A DNA stretch of 64,000 nt, taken from assembly GCF_002734215.1 (NCBI RefSeq), contig NZ_NSEB01000022.1:48822-112821 (forward strand), given 5' to 3'. Below the pieces are notes generated by a model, which did no database searches, was not told where the DNA came from, and saw nothing but the letters and a program-made list of their open reading frames with translations. Below, piece after piece: positions 42,830-53,100 of this stretch (its first letter is position 1; every line of letters begins with the position of its first letter). The translations under genes and the position numbers were made by a program. Source of the stretch: Fredinandcohnia onubensis (lineage in GTDB: Bacteria; Bacillota; Bacilli; Bacillales; Bacillaceae_L).

Positions 42830-43622
42830 TTGTTCCACTCCTATAAGTCCAGTAATTATTTTCAACAAAATTGAGGCCTCTCCAATTTAGTTGTCTCATA
42901 TTAGTAGTATATTGCCAATTTGTTTCTTCAACTGCATAGAATTGTTCAAATCCACCAAAGCTAATTAGATTTGTTCTTTTAAATAGATTAATAAGATCTA
43001 TTAATAATAATTTATCTTGTGGCGTACCAACCCAATTCATCCTTAGCACATTAGAAATCCGTTTCCAACAAAGCCAGTAGATATCTTCTTTTTTAAACTT
43101 TTCCTCACGAATTGAATTGGAGCTATTTTCAATATCGTCTATTGGAATATATGTATCGTTGGTTAAATAAATTATTTGTATAGCGTTAATATTTTCTTTT
43201 TTAATATTTAATAATTTTAAAGTACTTAATCTATATAAGTCTTCAATTTCTCTAGCTAGTTGATCACGATGGTAATTTTTTCTCTCGTCGAATGCAACGG
43301 TTTCATCTTCATAACTAGACTTTCCGGAAAAATATTTAGCTTCAATGCATACGATATAGGATTGGTTATTAGAGTCTTTTAGCTGAATCAATACATCTGG
43401 TTCACTGTTCTCTAATTTTGGCCAAAAATAATAAATAACTTCTTGAATTTCAATATCTATCGATAATTGCTCATTACTTGCATTTATCGCCTGTTCAAGA
43501 ATGGATTTCAATATTTGAAGATTTGTTATATAACGCATAGTACCAATTACAGAAGATGTTAATAAATCCTCGCTATTTACTAATTCACTCGGAACTTTAC
43601 CTTTAAGTATAGCCTGAAGCAT
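42822..43622 (-). CDS. Putative PD-(D/E)XK nuclease-like protein
   Basis: 266 residues from the ATG at 43622 (GAGGTG eight bases before). Residues ~70-105: IYYFWPKLENSEPDVLIQLK, YIVCIEAKYFSGKSS. This gives E-P-D...E-A-K, the catalytic core of restriction-endonuclease-like folds. It also has YHRDQLAREIEDLYRLSTLK and AIQIIYLTNDTYIPIDDIE. It pairs with the downstream 190-residue protein. A two-gene defence module is plausible, not shown. Confidence 0.6.
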   Translation of the reverse strand: MLQAILKGKVPSELVNSEDLLTSSVIGTMRYITNLQILKSILEQAINASNEQLSIDIEIQEVIYYFWPKLENSEPDVLIQLKDSNNQSYIVCIEAKYFSGKSSYEDETVAFDERKNYHRDQLAREIEDLYRLSTLKLLNIKKENINAIQIIYLTNDTYIPIDDIENSSNSIREEKFKKEDIYWLCWKRISNVLRMNWVGTPQDKLLLIDLINLFKRTNLISFGGFEQFYAVEETNWQYTTNMRQLNWRGLNFVENNYWTYRSGTNG

Positions 43623-43653
43623 TAGATTCACCTCATTTTTAAATACTTGAAGT

Positions 43654-44052
43654 CTATGACTTTATATTTGTATTGGTTTCAATGTCCGAAACAAAGTTGT
43701 TTTTTATCATCAAATCAAGTTCTGTTGAGATTTTACGTTCAGCATAATTCCTTATAGCTCGAATGCGTTCTGGTGAAACATCTAACGTTGTAGCAATTAA
43801 TGATAATTTCGAGCATTCTTTTTCCACACCATATATTTCGTTTAAAATATATTGTTCCCTATCTGATATAACGTGCTTCATCGTATTGTAAACAAATATA
43901 AAACGTCGATATTCATCGGATTCTTTTTCTTTGAATAGATCATAATATGGTTTTCTTCTGTGCATACTGCCTTGAAAATTTGGGCTCTTTGACGAATTAA
44001 CCATATCCAAATAAAAAATAGCATCATCTTTTGAAATGTTTACAGTTTCCAT
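43654..44052 (-). CDS. Small sigma-70 region 4-like DNA-binding protein
   Basis: 132 residues from the ATG at 44052; a second ATG is at 44070. The last half, VISDREQYILNEIYGVEKEC, LIATTLDVSPERIRAIRNYA, ERKIS, matches the HTH of sigma-70 region 4.2. No region 2 is present, so it is not a complete sigma factor. It lies 51 bp after the TM-SAVED gene in the same direction and could be the last gene of the CBASS operon or the first of the next unit. Confidence 0.6.
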   Translation of the reverse strand: METVNISKDDAIFYLDMVNSSKSPNFQGSMHRRKPYYDLFKEKESDEYRRFIFVYNTMKHVISDREQYILNEIYGVEKECSKLSLIATTLDVSPERIRAIRNYAERKISTELDLMIKNNFVSDIETNTNIKS

Positions 44053-44103
44053 CCTAATTTTCTCCCTCATAAAGTGCTAAACTTTCTTTCCGCCCAACTT
44101 CTT

Positions 44104-45174
44104 TTAGCATTGTAAATAATTTGTTCCTTGACTGTTAAAGGAAATTCCCCACGTATATCGAGGAATTGGACCATTCACATAATGATAATTAATGACTTTC
44201 TTCATATATGATTCCGTTGTCAGTTGTTTCCCTAGTTCAAAAGGAAGCGAGCTTTGACTAGAAATGACCAAATGAATCCTTTTAAAGCTATGTTGATTCC
44301 CAAGTTCTACGATTGTATGAAAAATGGTTTCGATATATTCGTACAGCTGTTCTTCATATTTAATTGCATTATGTACAGGTTCTGGAATGGATAAATGAAC
44401 AAAAGGTGCGTTAAATTGTTGTACCTGTTCCCTTTTTATGAGCATTGTTACACTTATCCCTAGTACGACTTCTTCTGCTCCTGCTAGATTTATATTATCT
44501 AAGGGTTGCTGTAATGACAATTTCGGATATTGTTTTTTCTTTCTATACCAACGTTTGGCCTTTTGTAGCTTGTAGTATCTTTGAGCAAAACGATCATATT
44601 CAAAAAAATCTGTTGTTGGTTTTCCTTTATATCGATATCCTGCATACATCGTAAGAGGAATCGGAGCATTCCCAGTATACCCCTTTTTCACATCTTTGTT
44701 TTCCGCACAAAAGGATTCCATTTTTATGTCAATCAATTCAGTCACATCATCGTATCTCTCTTGACTCATTCCTTTTTTAGCATAATTACTTAAATCGATT
44801 TCACGTTCCTTGAATTCAAACTGATTTAGACCAACATCAGCCCTATGTTCTTCAATTCTTCTTTCTTTTACGCCTAACAAATTTAAGATGGTTAATTTGT
44901 TTTTAACATAGCGAGACATCCATATTCCAATGACAATCAACACTAATCCGGTACCAAGTTGAACATAGTTGGTATCTAGATCCTCTCCTCTTAAAAAGGA
45001 AAAAAGCTCGGCAGAAGTAGTTCCGAAAGAATCTGTTATTAAAGCGAGCCCTGTCGTAATGAAATTAACTGAAAACCCAAATTCAATCTGTCGGTTCTTT
45101 GTTTTAATAAATAGAAAAATAACTCCTGCTAACAAAATAACAATTGTAAGTAAATTCCAACTCAATAATCTCAA
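44104..45174 (-). CDS. CBASS effector: transmembrane-SAVED protein (Cap14-like)
   Basis: 356 residues from a TTG at 45174. N-terminal membrane part: helix ~3-24 (LLTIVILLAGVIFLFI) and ~70-92 (LGTGLVLIVIGIWMSRYV), possibly one weak helix between. The C-terminal ~150 residues form a SAVED domain (LGISVTMLIKREQVQQFNAP, SFKRIHLVISSQSSLPFELG, YHYVNGPIPRYTWGISF). SAVED binds the cyclic oligonucleotide made by the CD-NTase; TM-SAVED effectors are thought to disrupt the membrane. It follows the HNH-SAVED gene by 78 bp. Confidence 0.8.
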   Translation of the reverse strand: MRLLSWNLLTIVILLAGVIFLFIKTKNRQIEFGFSVNFITTGLALITDSFGTTSAELFSFLRGEDLDTNYVQLGTGLVLIVIGIWMSRYVKNKLTILNLLGVKERRIEEHRADVGLNQFEFKEREIDLSNYAKKGMSQERYDDVTELIDIKMESFCAENKDVKKGYTGNAPIPLTMYAGYRYKGKPTTDFFEYDRFAQRYYKLQKAKRWYRKKKQYPKLSLQQPLDNINLAGAEEVVLGISVTMLIKREQVQQFNAPFVHLSIPEPVHNAIKYEEQLYEYIETIFHTIVELGNQHSFKRIHLVISSQSSLPFELGKQLTTESYMKKVINYHYVNGPIPRYTWGISFNSQGTNYLQC

Positions 45175-45252
45175 CCATCCTTTTCATTGTTGGGAAATCA
45201 AGTACCAAAAACCCAAAACGCATCACCAATTAATTTGATGATGTGTTAGCAA

Positions 45253-46389
45253 TTATATTGTTAATGCATATTGATACTTCGGCTTTGTTCTATTATTGTA
45301 TTGATACAAATAAACTTCACACCATATATTTGGATTTATTCCTCTGCCTATCTCAATCGCAAGGCCTGCGGGACCGGCATAAAACAGGTGTATTTTCTCA
45401 TAATCATACTTCTGAAATAATTTCTCTACATCATCTTTAATCTTGCTCTGGATGTTAACGACATCTTCTCTATATAGAATTCTTTTCAAACCAGGATCAT
45501 CTACCTCAAAAGAAATAAAATCAAAATCATTCTCCAAGGTTTCCTCTACTGATTTCAGTTTTACTATACCGCTTACTGAGACAAGAACTGCTAATTCTTC
45601 ACTCTCTTTAATTTCCTCTGAGACTATCAATTTTAAATCTTTATTTGTACCAGGGTTATCCGATACCCATAGTTGTGTCTCTCGATTAAATTGGTATATA
45701 GAATAGGGAACAGTATCCGTTAATAAAGAACCTAGATGGATTAATAACGGAATAGGAGACAAAGGAAACACTTCTCCTACTTCTGCTTCTTTCTCTTTTA
45801 TTTTCTGAAGAAATTGGCTGTATAACTCAACGTTTCTTTTTTTACCCTGTTCCCACCCTTCGAGTGTGAAGTCTTCGAATACTGTTTGGTCTTCCACAGC
45901 ATCCAGAAGGATATACGGAGCCTCACCATCAAATTCGATATCGCTTATAGGACCACCCATTCTTTTATGAATCAAGGCAATACTTTTCTTCTTCTTATCA
46001 TCTGACCAAGATGCAACCTTCTTCTCGTGGTCCGCTTTCATTTTAAATAATTTTTCAGGTGGGAATTGATCCCGAGTGTGTTCATCATCGATTAATTTAG
46101 AATGGTAGTAACACATCAGCATTAAATTCGATATGTCTTCCAAGGTTTCTTGGATGAATCCATATTCCTCCATATATTCGTGCCGAGCGGAATTCTCTGC
46201 GTGACCAATTATATGGGCTTTTATCCCAGCATTAGTAAGTTCCCCGGAAGAAGATTCAATCAATCTCTTGTTACAGCCTTCGAATGAACAAACCCCACCA
46301 CAAGCAACCCACAAATAAGCTTCTTCTACCGTTCTAAGTTGCCTTCTTCTTGGTTTTATTTTTTTAGGTTTTTTTGTACTTGAAGTCAA
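45253..46389 (-). CDS. cap5: CBASS effector: HNH endonuclease-SAVED fusion (Cap5-like)
   Basis: 378 residues from a TTG at 46389 (AGGAGG upstream). HNH domain at ~25-130: CGGVCSFEGCNKRLI, GIKAHIIGHAENSARHEY, DISNLMLMCYYHSKLIDDE. SAVED domain from ~200: PLSPIPLLIHLGSLLTDTVP, YEKIHLFYAGPAGLAIEIGR, KPKYQYALTI. In known CBASS, ligand binding to SAVED assembles Cap5 into an active DNase that destroys DNA during phage infection. Four bases separate it from Cap3. Confidence 0.9.
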   Translation of the reverse strand: MTSSTKKPKKIKPRRRQLRTVEEAYLWVACGGVCSFEGCNKRLIESSSGELTNAGIKAHIIGHAENSARHEYMEEYGFIQETLEDISNLMLMCYYHSKLIDDEHTRDQFPPEKLFKMKADHEKKVASWSDDKKKKSIALIHKRMGGPISDIEFDGEAPYILLDAVEDQTVFEDFTLEGWEQGKKRNVELYSQFLQKIKEKEAEVGEVFPLSPIPLLIHLGSLLTDTVPYSIYQFNRETQLWVSDNPGTNKDLKLIVSEEIKESEELAVLVSVSGIVKLKSVEETLENDFDFISFEVDDPGLKRILYREDVVNIQSKIKDDVEKLFQKYDYEKIHLFYAGPAGLAIEIGRGINPNIWCEVYLYQYNNRTKPKYQYALTI

Positions 46390-46393
46390 TCTC

Positions 46394-46831
46394 TTACCTC
46401 CTCTTTAGTTCAACTACGGTCGCCTTCTCTCCGTCCCCATACCATACCTTCATTTTATCAATACCTACTATTACGAAGAATAGAGATCCGGATTCGAATC
46501 CTACTTTTAATAATCGTTTCCAATCTTTCCTGTCTATAGATGAAGGTACAGGTATTCTTTGAGGGTGGGTGTGCCACTCCCCAAGATAGAAGCAACACCC
46601 TTCCTCTCTTTCAAATGCATCATTCATATACTCTTGATGCCCATCAGGTTTTCTACTGAAGCGAGTTCTTTTTCTTTTATCTCTTGGCATTGGTTCAGAC
46701 ACATCATCTATTATGATATTATTGTCTTCCTCTAGTATTCTTCCAATGAGTATTCCACCAGCTTCTGTATCCGACCATCTCACCTGTTTATATTTAAACA
46801 TTTTTTCTATGGCTTCTGGTCGGATATACAA
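46394..46831 (-). CDS. cap3: CBASS Cap3, JAB/JAMM deconjugating protease
   Basis: 145 residues. JAMM residues: E23 in DTEAGGILIGR, then GEWHTHPQRIPVPSSIDRKD (H-x-H-P...S-x-x-D zinc site). Cap3 cleaves the CD-NTase from its Cap2-made conjugates. The annotated start is a TTG at 46831 without ribosome site. The frame stays open upstream and reads DSRNEEIYLLPNDRTLYIRP, which looks like real family sequence. AAGGAG lies at ~46889-46894, so translation may begin at a near-cognate ATA (46885) or ATC (46879). Confidence 0.9.
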   Translation of the reverse strand: MYIRPEAIEKMFKYKQVRWSDTEAGGILIGRILEEDNNIIIDDVSEPMPRDKRKRTRFSRKPDGHQEYMNDAFEREEGCCFYLGEWHTHPQRIPVPSSIDRKDWKRLLKVGFESGSLFFVIVGIDKMKVWYGDGEKATVVELKRR

Positions 46832-46892
46832 TGTTCTATCATTCGGTAATAAATAAATTTCTTCGTTTCTACTGTCGATGCATATCCACTCC

Positions 46893-48701
46893 TTAATTGG
46901 AACATACTAAACAATTATCATTTTTGTATAGATGTTTCCTCTCATTTAACTCTTCATTGGAAAAAGTGTATCTGATAGTTGTTTTATAACCATTTTCCTT
47001 AAAAAGTTCATCCTCACCCTTCCAAGATAACAAGGGGTTCCCCTTTATTTTTCCCATCAACACCTTTATACCTGTCTCCACTGTTAACATAGCTGAACGC
47101 TCACTGTCTAAAAAGTTGTAAGGGGTGAATATCGAACCACACCCTGTAATTGTTTTAGAAAAGTCTTGTCCCGGTTGAGCAAAGGCCGAGCGGTTATATA
47201 TAGGCGATTCCTCATCAGCTTTAAATAAACACAGATAACATCCTTCCTTTTCTCCGTTTAACGTGACTAGGGTATGGCCTCCTATACCGAGCGGTTCAAC
47301 CCAAGTATAAATTGTTGGTGGTGGGTCAGGAATATCAAACAGTTTCCGGTTAATCCTCATTTCATTGTTAGGAGAACCAATAGCAATAACAATTAAATCA
47401 ATATCACTTTTGCTTATTTTCACTTCATCCATAACAGAGAAAATGCTTTTCCAGTGAGTTTCAACCTCAGTAAATGGATATTTTCTATTTATCTCCGATT
47501 TCACCCCCCATACTTTTGGGCAGTCATAGAAAAGTTCATCGTTAGCAAGAAAAACTTTATCCATCCCAAGCACGTGACGATGAACATTTTCAAACGCCAT
47601 ATCATCAAAATCAACCAATGTTAACTTTTTAACGCCAGCTTTGGCAAAGCGTAAAGCAACTTCACTACCTACAGAACCTACACCAGCGATTAATATGTGT
47701 TTATCCTTCAACTTTCGATTCCCACCGGTTCTGTTTAAGAGGTATTCGGGATGCCACCGCTTAATTTTAGCTGGATACAATTCAGTATCTTTAGGTCTCA
47801 TAACAAATGGATGTATATGCTTCTTTACTTTGGTTTTTTTCTTGAATGAATTTAGGTTAATAACATTCCCATCTATCCCACAGCCGAACAATGAAACATT
47901 CCCATTCGAATTGGGTAAACCAACAATCACATACTCAAAAATTGGATGAACATCTTTAGTCGACCTATTCACTATTCGGTTGAACTCTTTTTTATTTTGC
48001 CCTGAAAGATTGGAGAAAATATTATCCTTTAATTCTGTAAAACTCCATTCATCATTTAAAGGGGGTAATAAAAAAGTTCCCTCTTTCAAAGGAATGTAAA
48101 TACATCTATACCTAACTGCTTTGTTTACATCTAAGCCGAAAACAATATTAATAGTTTCATCTAACGATTCTACTTTTTCAGTAGCAACCATAAGATAATT
48201 TTTATCTATTTTAGTACTCCATAAATTTAATTCCCTTACCGTTGGTACTGTTGTATCGATATGGGCATATATAGTCAGAGCGGAAGGCCAATAGACTTCA
48301 AACTCTTTCACAAAATCATCTTTGTTTTCTCCTTTTACACCAACTTCTATCAACTTTATAACCTTTTCTAAACAGTTTAATAGAATTGAAGCCGGGTGCC
48401 TCACATCTATAAGAAGTGATTCACTTCTAGTAAAACACAAGAAACCGCTAGATAACTTGTGAGGAATATCTCCGAACAGGTTATTGCTGTCATAGAACTT
48501 TGGTATTTCATTTGGGAAATTTTCGGGGAAACCAACCGTTATTACTGCTAGTTCCCCCAAAATCTCAACTTCTATCTCTGCTAGGCTTGTACACCCCAAA
48601 TATCTTTTCGAATCTACCTTATCCAATATGTTAAACGAAAAGATAAGTTTTTGATCAATTTCTTCTAATTCTGCTTTGATTAATTCTAGGTTTATTCCCA
48701 T
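46893..48701 (-). CDS. cap2: CBASS Cap2, E2-E1 fusion ubiquitin-like transferase
   Basis: 602 residues. N-terminal E2-like domain (LAVITVGFPENFPNEIPKFY, SSGFLCFTRSESL with candidate Cys). An inactive-E1-like linker follows, then a ThiF/E1 adenylation domain from ~330 (DKHILIAGVGSVGSEVALRF, KKLTLVDFDDMAFENVHRHV). The E1 catalytic Cys is probably in KTITGCGSIFTPYN. Zinc pairs are CYLC and the C-terminal CLVC. Cap2 attaches the C-terminus of the CD-NTase to target proteins, priming cyclic-nucleotide synthesis. Its start overlaps the CD-NTase stop in TAATG. Confidence 0.92.
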   Translation of the reverse strand: MGINLELIKAELEEIDQKLIFSFNILDKVDSKRYLGCTSLAEIEVEILGELAVITVGFPENFPNEIPKFYDSNNLFGDIPHKLSSGFLCFTRSESLLIDVRHPASILLNCLEKVIKLIEVGVKGENKDDFVKEFEVYWPSALTIYAHIDTTVPTVRELNLWSTKIDKNYLMVATEKVESLDETINIVFGLDVNKAVRYRCIYIPLKEGTFLLPPLNDEWSFTELKDNIFSNLSGQNKKEFNRIVNRSTKDVHPIFEYVIVGLPNSNGNVSLFGCGIDGNVINLNSFKKKTKVKKHIHPFVMRPKDTELYPAKIKRWHPEYLLNRTGGNRKLKDKHILIAGVGSVGSEVALRFAKAGVKKLTLVDFDDMAFENVHRHVLGMDKVFLANDELFYDCPKVWGVKSEINRKYPFTEVETHWKSIFSVMDEVKISKSDIDLIVIAIGSPNNEMRINRKLFDIPDPPPTIYTWVEPLGIGGHTLVTLNGEKEGCYLCLFKADEESPIYNRSAFAQPGQDFSKTITGCGSIFTPYNFLDSERSAMLTVETGIKVLMGKIKGNPLLSWKGEDELFKENGYKTTIRYTFSNEELNERKHLYKNDNCLVCSN

Positions 48702-49741
48702 TAACCCATCTCACTCGCAGACTCAGAACTAGTAATAACAGCAGCGGCCGTAGCTTTTTTTCCTGTTGCGGATTTGGTCGGGATAGGGAAATCATCTCCA
48801 AATTGGTTTTGTAATATCTCCGCTGCTTCAGTAGGATCCGTTTTCTCCTTTGCATCTTCCAATGCTTCCAATAGATCTTCTAACTTTTCTTTAAAAGTTT
48901 TCATCTGCTTATGAGTCATCTTTTCGAATAACTCTGGTTTCGGATCAACCGGGAGGTAAACTCTTAATCTAGGCATATACTGATATTCCCCATCTACCAA
49001 AACAGGCTCATCCACAAAATTAGAAATCATATTAGAAACAATGTTTATCAACGCATCTAAATCTTTGTATGTTACTTTACCATCAAATAGATCTGTTTCT
49101 TTTTGAATATTAAGCCAATGATAGACGCAAGAGGTCAAAGCAATACCCGTTGGTTTACCATTAACAGATGTGAACTTAATATCTTTCCATCTCTTGAGAT
49201 AACGCACAACTCTTCTAAATTGTTTTCGATCATCTTCAATAGTTAAGTTATCTCGTATTTCTTTAATTAGGTCTTTGGGATTTGATTCGTCCCAAGACTT
49301 ATCCTCTGCATTACTAGTTGGTTTTCCTTTTGCAAGATATACTTTTCCATCACTGTTATTTGCTGCGTAAACTGTAACATCTACGTGGTACCCAGCCGCA
49401 TAAGTAACAGTTACACAAGGTTTCTTTATCTTTACATCTTTTGTATGTCCTTCTAGAGCATTATAAACCCACATTTTTGCCGGGATTGGATCAACGTCAT
49501 CTTTAGATATTTCGAAATATAAACCTACATCAATGTCGTAATCATCATCTAGCGGTTTAATTCCAGTATGCATCGCGTACGAACCTTGGTTAAAAACGCT
49601 GAATTCATAATCTGTTTGCTCTGATAACTTTTCATTTAGCTTTTTGATAATGATATCTCTTTTGTCTTTTAGAATCTCATTTTCTTCTTTAAGTTTGATA
49701 TTTTCGTGAAACTTGTTGAACTGAGTTCTACAATCGGCCAT
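48701..49741 (-). CDS. CBASS CD-NTase (cGAS/DncV-like nucleotidyltransferase)
   Basis: 346 residues from the ATG at 49741 (GGGAGGG upstream); a TTG at 49756 is the rejected start. Active site: NQGSYAMHTGIKPLDDDYDI then DVG, with G53-S54 and Asp 69/71, third Asp 121 in YHVDVTVYA. Ends SASEMG: a C-terminal Gly as needed for Cap2 conjugation. It senses infection and makes a cyclic di- or trinucleotide; the product cannot be read from sequence. First gene of the type II CBASS operon. Confidence 0.92.
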   Translation of the reverse strand: MADCRTQFNKFHENIKLKEENEILKDKRDIIIKKLNEKLSEQTDYEFSVFNQGSYAMHTGIKPLDDDYDIDVGLYFEISKDDVDPIPAKMWVYNALEGHTKDVKIKKPCVTVTYAAGYHVDVTVYAANNSDGKVYLAKGKPTSNAEDKSWDESNPKDLIKEIRDNLTIEDDRKQFRRVVRYLKRWKDIKFTSVNGKPTGIALTSCVYHWLNIQKETDLFDGKVTYKDLDALINIVSNMISNFVDEPVLVDGEYQYMPRLRVYLPVDPKPELFEKMTHKQMKTFKEKLEDLLEALEDAKEKTDPTEAAEILQNQFGDDFPIPTKSATGKKATAAAVITSSESASEMG

Positions 49742-49963
49742 ATCTATCCCTCCCAATATTTTCTATATATTCACCTAAATTATACCATACACCAGAATGA
49801 ATGTTCGCATTAAAAATATAATTATACTAAAAATATGCTTGCTTAAATATTTATTTAATAATGTATAATTCCTCAAAGTTAAGAACATCATAATTGTACG
49901 ACTGGTGTAGCAAATGTAACCTATTGCTTGTAAAGGGCAATTTAGATTGTCATTTGTTAACCT

Positions 49964-49997
49964 AAAAGATTCCAAAATAGATTTTTGGGATCTTTTT
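49964..49997 (+). terminator. Hairpin upstream of the CBASS operon
   Basis: AAAAGATTCCAAAA/TTTTGGGATCTTTT followed by T's on the + strand. The rest of 49742-50065 shows only AT-rich sequence, presumably with the CBASS promoter. Confidence 0.55.
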
Positions 49998-50065
49998 TCG
50001 TATTAATCTATACATTTTATAAAATTTTTCTGTTTTTAAAGATTCCAACTTATTTTAGAAAATGA

Positions 50066-50122
50066 AAAAAAGCAGACCTCTATTAAAGTTACATTGCTGT
50101 TTCTCTTAGTAGTCTGCTTTTT
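50066..50122 (-). terminator. Terminator of the hsd operon
   Basis: Arms AAAAAGCAGAC and GTCTGCTTTTT, 27 bp after the hsdR stop. Confidence 0.75.
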
Positions 50123-50148
50123 CTAGTTAATATATTTTTAAAAAATTC

Positions 50149-53100
50149 CTAAGATATTTCCTCCGCATTACGGTTAATCATATCAACGATATCCAAAATC
50201 CCTTTTGCTTTTGGCAATTCATCTTTAAAGACAACTGTAATACCACCTAATGTGGTGAATGGATCTTGCTGCAATGCTTGGCGTTCAAGAGTACCGTTTT
50301 TCACAACATAATCAATGATTAACTCAACAAATTTCGTTTGTTGTAGATTTAAGTTTTCTTGCGATATGAACGTAGAAAATGCTTCAATAGCAGCTTTGCG
50401 ATCCAAACCAACAATATTACGTACAAGTTTTGTTATTGGGGTATCACCAAAGTCTTTTTCGTATTGTTCTTTTGAACCTAATTCATTCCATAAAATATTC
50501 TCTAAATACTCTACATCTTGTTTCGTTAACTCCTTATTGTTACGCAACTTATAAATCGCCAGTGTATCTTCGTGCTGATTCTCTTTTAAATAGTGTTCCA
50601 CCTTTTTCCGATAGCTTTGAAGATCATTCACATTTAGAATCGATGCGTTTTCTTTCACTACCATTACTTCATCTTTAAAATCTGTATAATAAATTTTTTG
50701 TTGTGAGTGTTCAATATAGCGTATTAACCCCCTTAATGCTTCACGAGCTTTTTCCAAATCAGTAATAGAAGCCTCTTGCCAAAACTCATTTGTTCTCACT
50801 TCATCAATAATTTCTTTTTGTGCCTCGACTGCTGGAATCGTGCCTAATTTCGAAAGTGCTTCAGCAGTTTCAACAACACGGCGAATTGACTGTGTCGCGT
50901 TATTTGATTGTAAGCTAGCTAGTTCAATCGTTAACATTAGTAAGTCGAACCTCTTAGCTAACTCATCATCTTGAATCGGTGTAATTAATGGTGATACATT
51001 TTCTTTTATTTCATTCGTTTGAATAACAGATAAAGCTTTCCAGTTATCCGTATTTTGATATTTATGCACAAATTGTAAATATTGACGTACCCGGAAGTTT
51101 TGATCATTTAAAGCACGTACATCCGCTAAAATCTCTTTTAATAGTTGCTCACGATATCCTGTATATGGTTCAACTTGGTACTGTACATCTTGAAGCTCTC
51201 TTACAATATCCACTTTAGAATTGAATAACTTCTCTGTTAAGGTTTGTGTGATTTTCGCTTCTTCTCCTTTTTCATTAGCACGGAAATACTCAAAGTTACG
51301 CAAATAATCAAAAATTAGGAAATACTCTTTATCCATTCCAGGACCGAATAAATCTTTGCATAAACGTGTACCACGACCTATCATCTGCCAGAACTTTGTT
51401 TTTGAACGAACCTTTTTAAAGAATACTAAATTCACTACTTCTGGTACATCAATCCCTGTATCTAGCATATCGACAGAAATAGCAATCTGGGGCATTTTAT
51501 TTTTATCCGAGAAGTCATCAATAAGGTTTTGATAATATTCAACGCTGTAATCAATTACTTCTGCAAAGTTACCACCGAACTCAGGGAATTTTACATCAAA
51601 GCGTTCTTTAATCGCTATTGCGTGTTTATGATTCTTCGCAAAAATAATAGTTTTGCCTAATTTATCTCCACCTTCTACTTTAATACCGTTTTCCATTAAA
51701 TCTTGCAAAACGTGATCAATTGTATTTTTATTAAAAACAAAATTATTAATAGCTGAACTATCAATATCTTTTACGTTTGGCTCGTCTTCGAAAATTTCAT
51801 CAAACTCTTCTTGTTGCTCTTTCGATAAATCATCATAACGAATTCCATCATCCAAAATCTTTAATGTTGTCTCACGTGTACGATAATCTACTAAAAACTT
51901 GTCTTCTACCGCTTTAGCAAGCTCATATGAAAAGGTTGGTACACCATTTTCTAAATCAAAAATAGTATAGGTATTCTTGTCTAATTCATCTTTTGGTGTT
52001 GCAGTTAAACCAACTAACATTCCATCAAAGTAATCAAAAATACTTTTATACTTTTGATAAATGGATCGGTGCGATTCATCAATAATAATTAAATCGAAAT
52101 GACCAACTGTAAATAAACGATTACCATCTTTTCTTTTCACTTCATCAATCGCATTCATCATCGTTGGATACGTTGAAAATACCATACGTGCTTCTTCAGG
52201 ATTAGACTTTTTCTCTAGCATATTACACAACGATAAATTTGGTAATAGCGTGTTAAAGTTACGAAATGCTTGCTTCACAAGTGATTTTCGGTCAGCCAAA
52301 AACAAAACATTTTTAATCCAATAATGATTGGTTAACACATCTACTAATGAAATTGCTGTACGTGTTTTCCCGCTACCAGTTGCCATCACAAGCAAGGCTT
52401 TACGCTGATTATGACTAAATGCATCACACACAGCTAGAATAGCTTCTTTTTGATAGTAACGGTTTGTAATTTCTTCGTTAATTTCAATATTTGATAATGG
52501 TTTCTTCAACTTTCGACGATCAACGATTAGTTGCAACTCGTCTTGTGTATAAAAACCGGATGTACGACGTGCTGAATAATCGTCGTGCCAAATATATGTT
52601 TCAAAGCCATTTGTATAGTAAATAACTGGTCGAATTTGTTGTGCTTCCTCAATACTATCTGCATATAATTTTGCTTGTTGACGACCAACTTTAGCGTCCC
52701 TTGAAGTGCGTTTTGCTTCAACAACAGCTAACACTTTGCCGTTAGTTCCAAGCAATACATAATCAACAAACCCTTCTCCTGTTTTGTTTGGCATTCCTTG
52801 CACAGGATATTCAACTATTACATTTTTGCCAATTTCCCAGCCAGCCATTTTTAAATCTAAATCAATGTAACGCTTACGTGTTTCAATCTCAGAAATTTCA
52901 TCGACTTGGAAACTGTAATCCTCTTGCTGTGCTTGACGATTAGCTGTTAACTTCAAACGAAGTTCTTCATTTTGTTTACGTAAATCTTCTAATGATTTAT
53001 CTTTAGCACTTAACTTTTCATATAAATCGTTAAGCTCTTCAGGGCGTTCACGTTTATACTCTGATGAATAAAGCAATGATTCATCAAAATCCGTTGCTGT

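Noticed and set aside
49775..49975. 66-codon leftward ORF upstream of the CBASS CD-NTase
   Set aside because: No ribosome site, biased to hydrophobic and rare residues, overlaps the likely promoter; probably chance.
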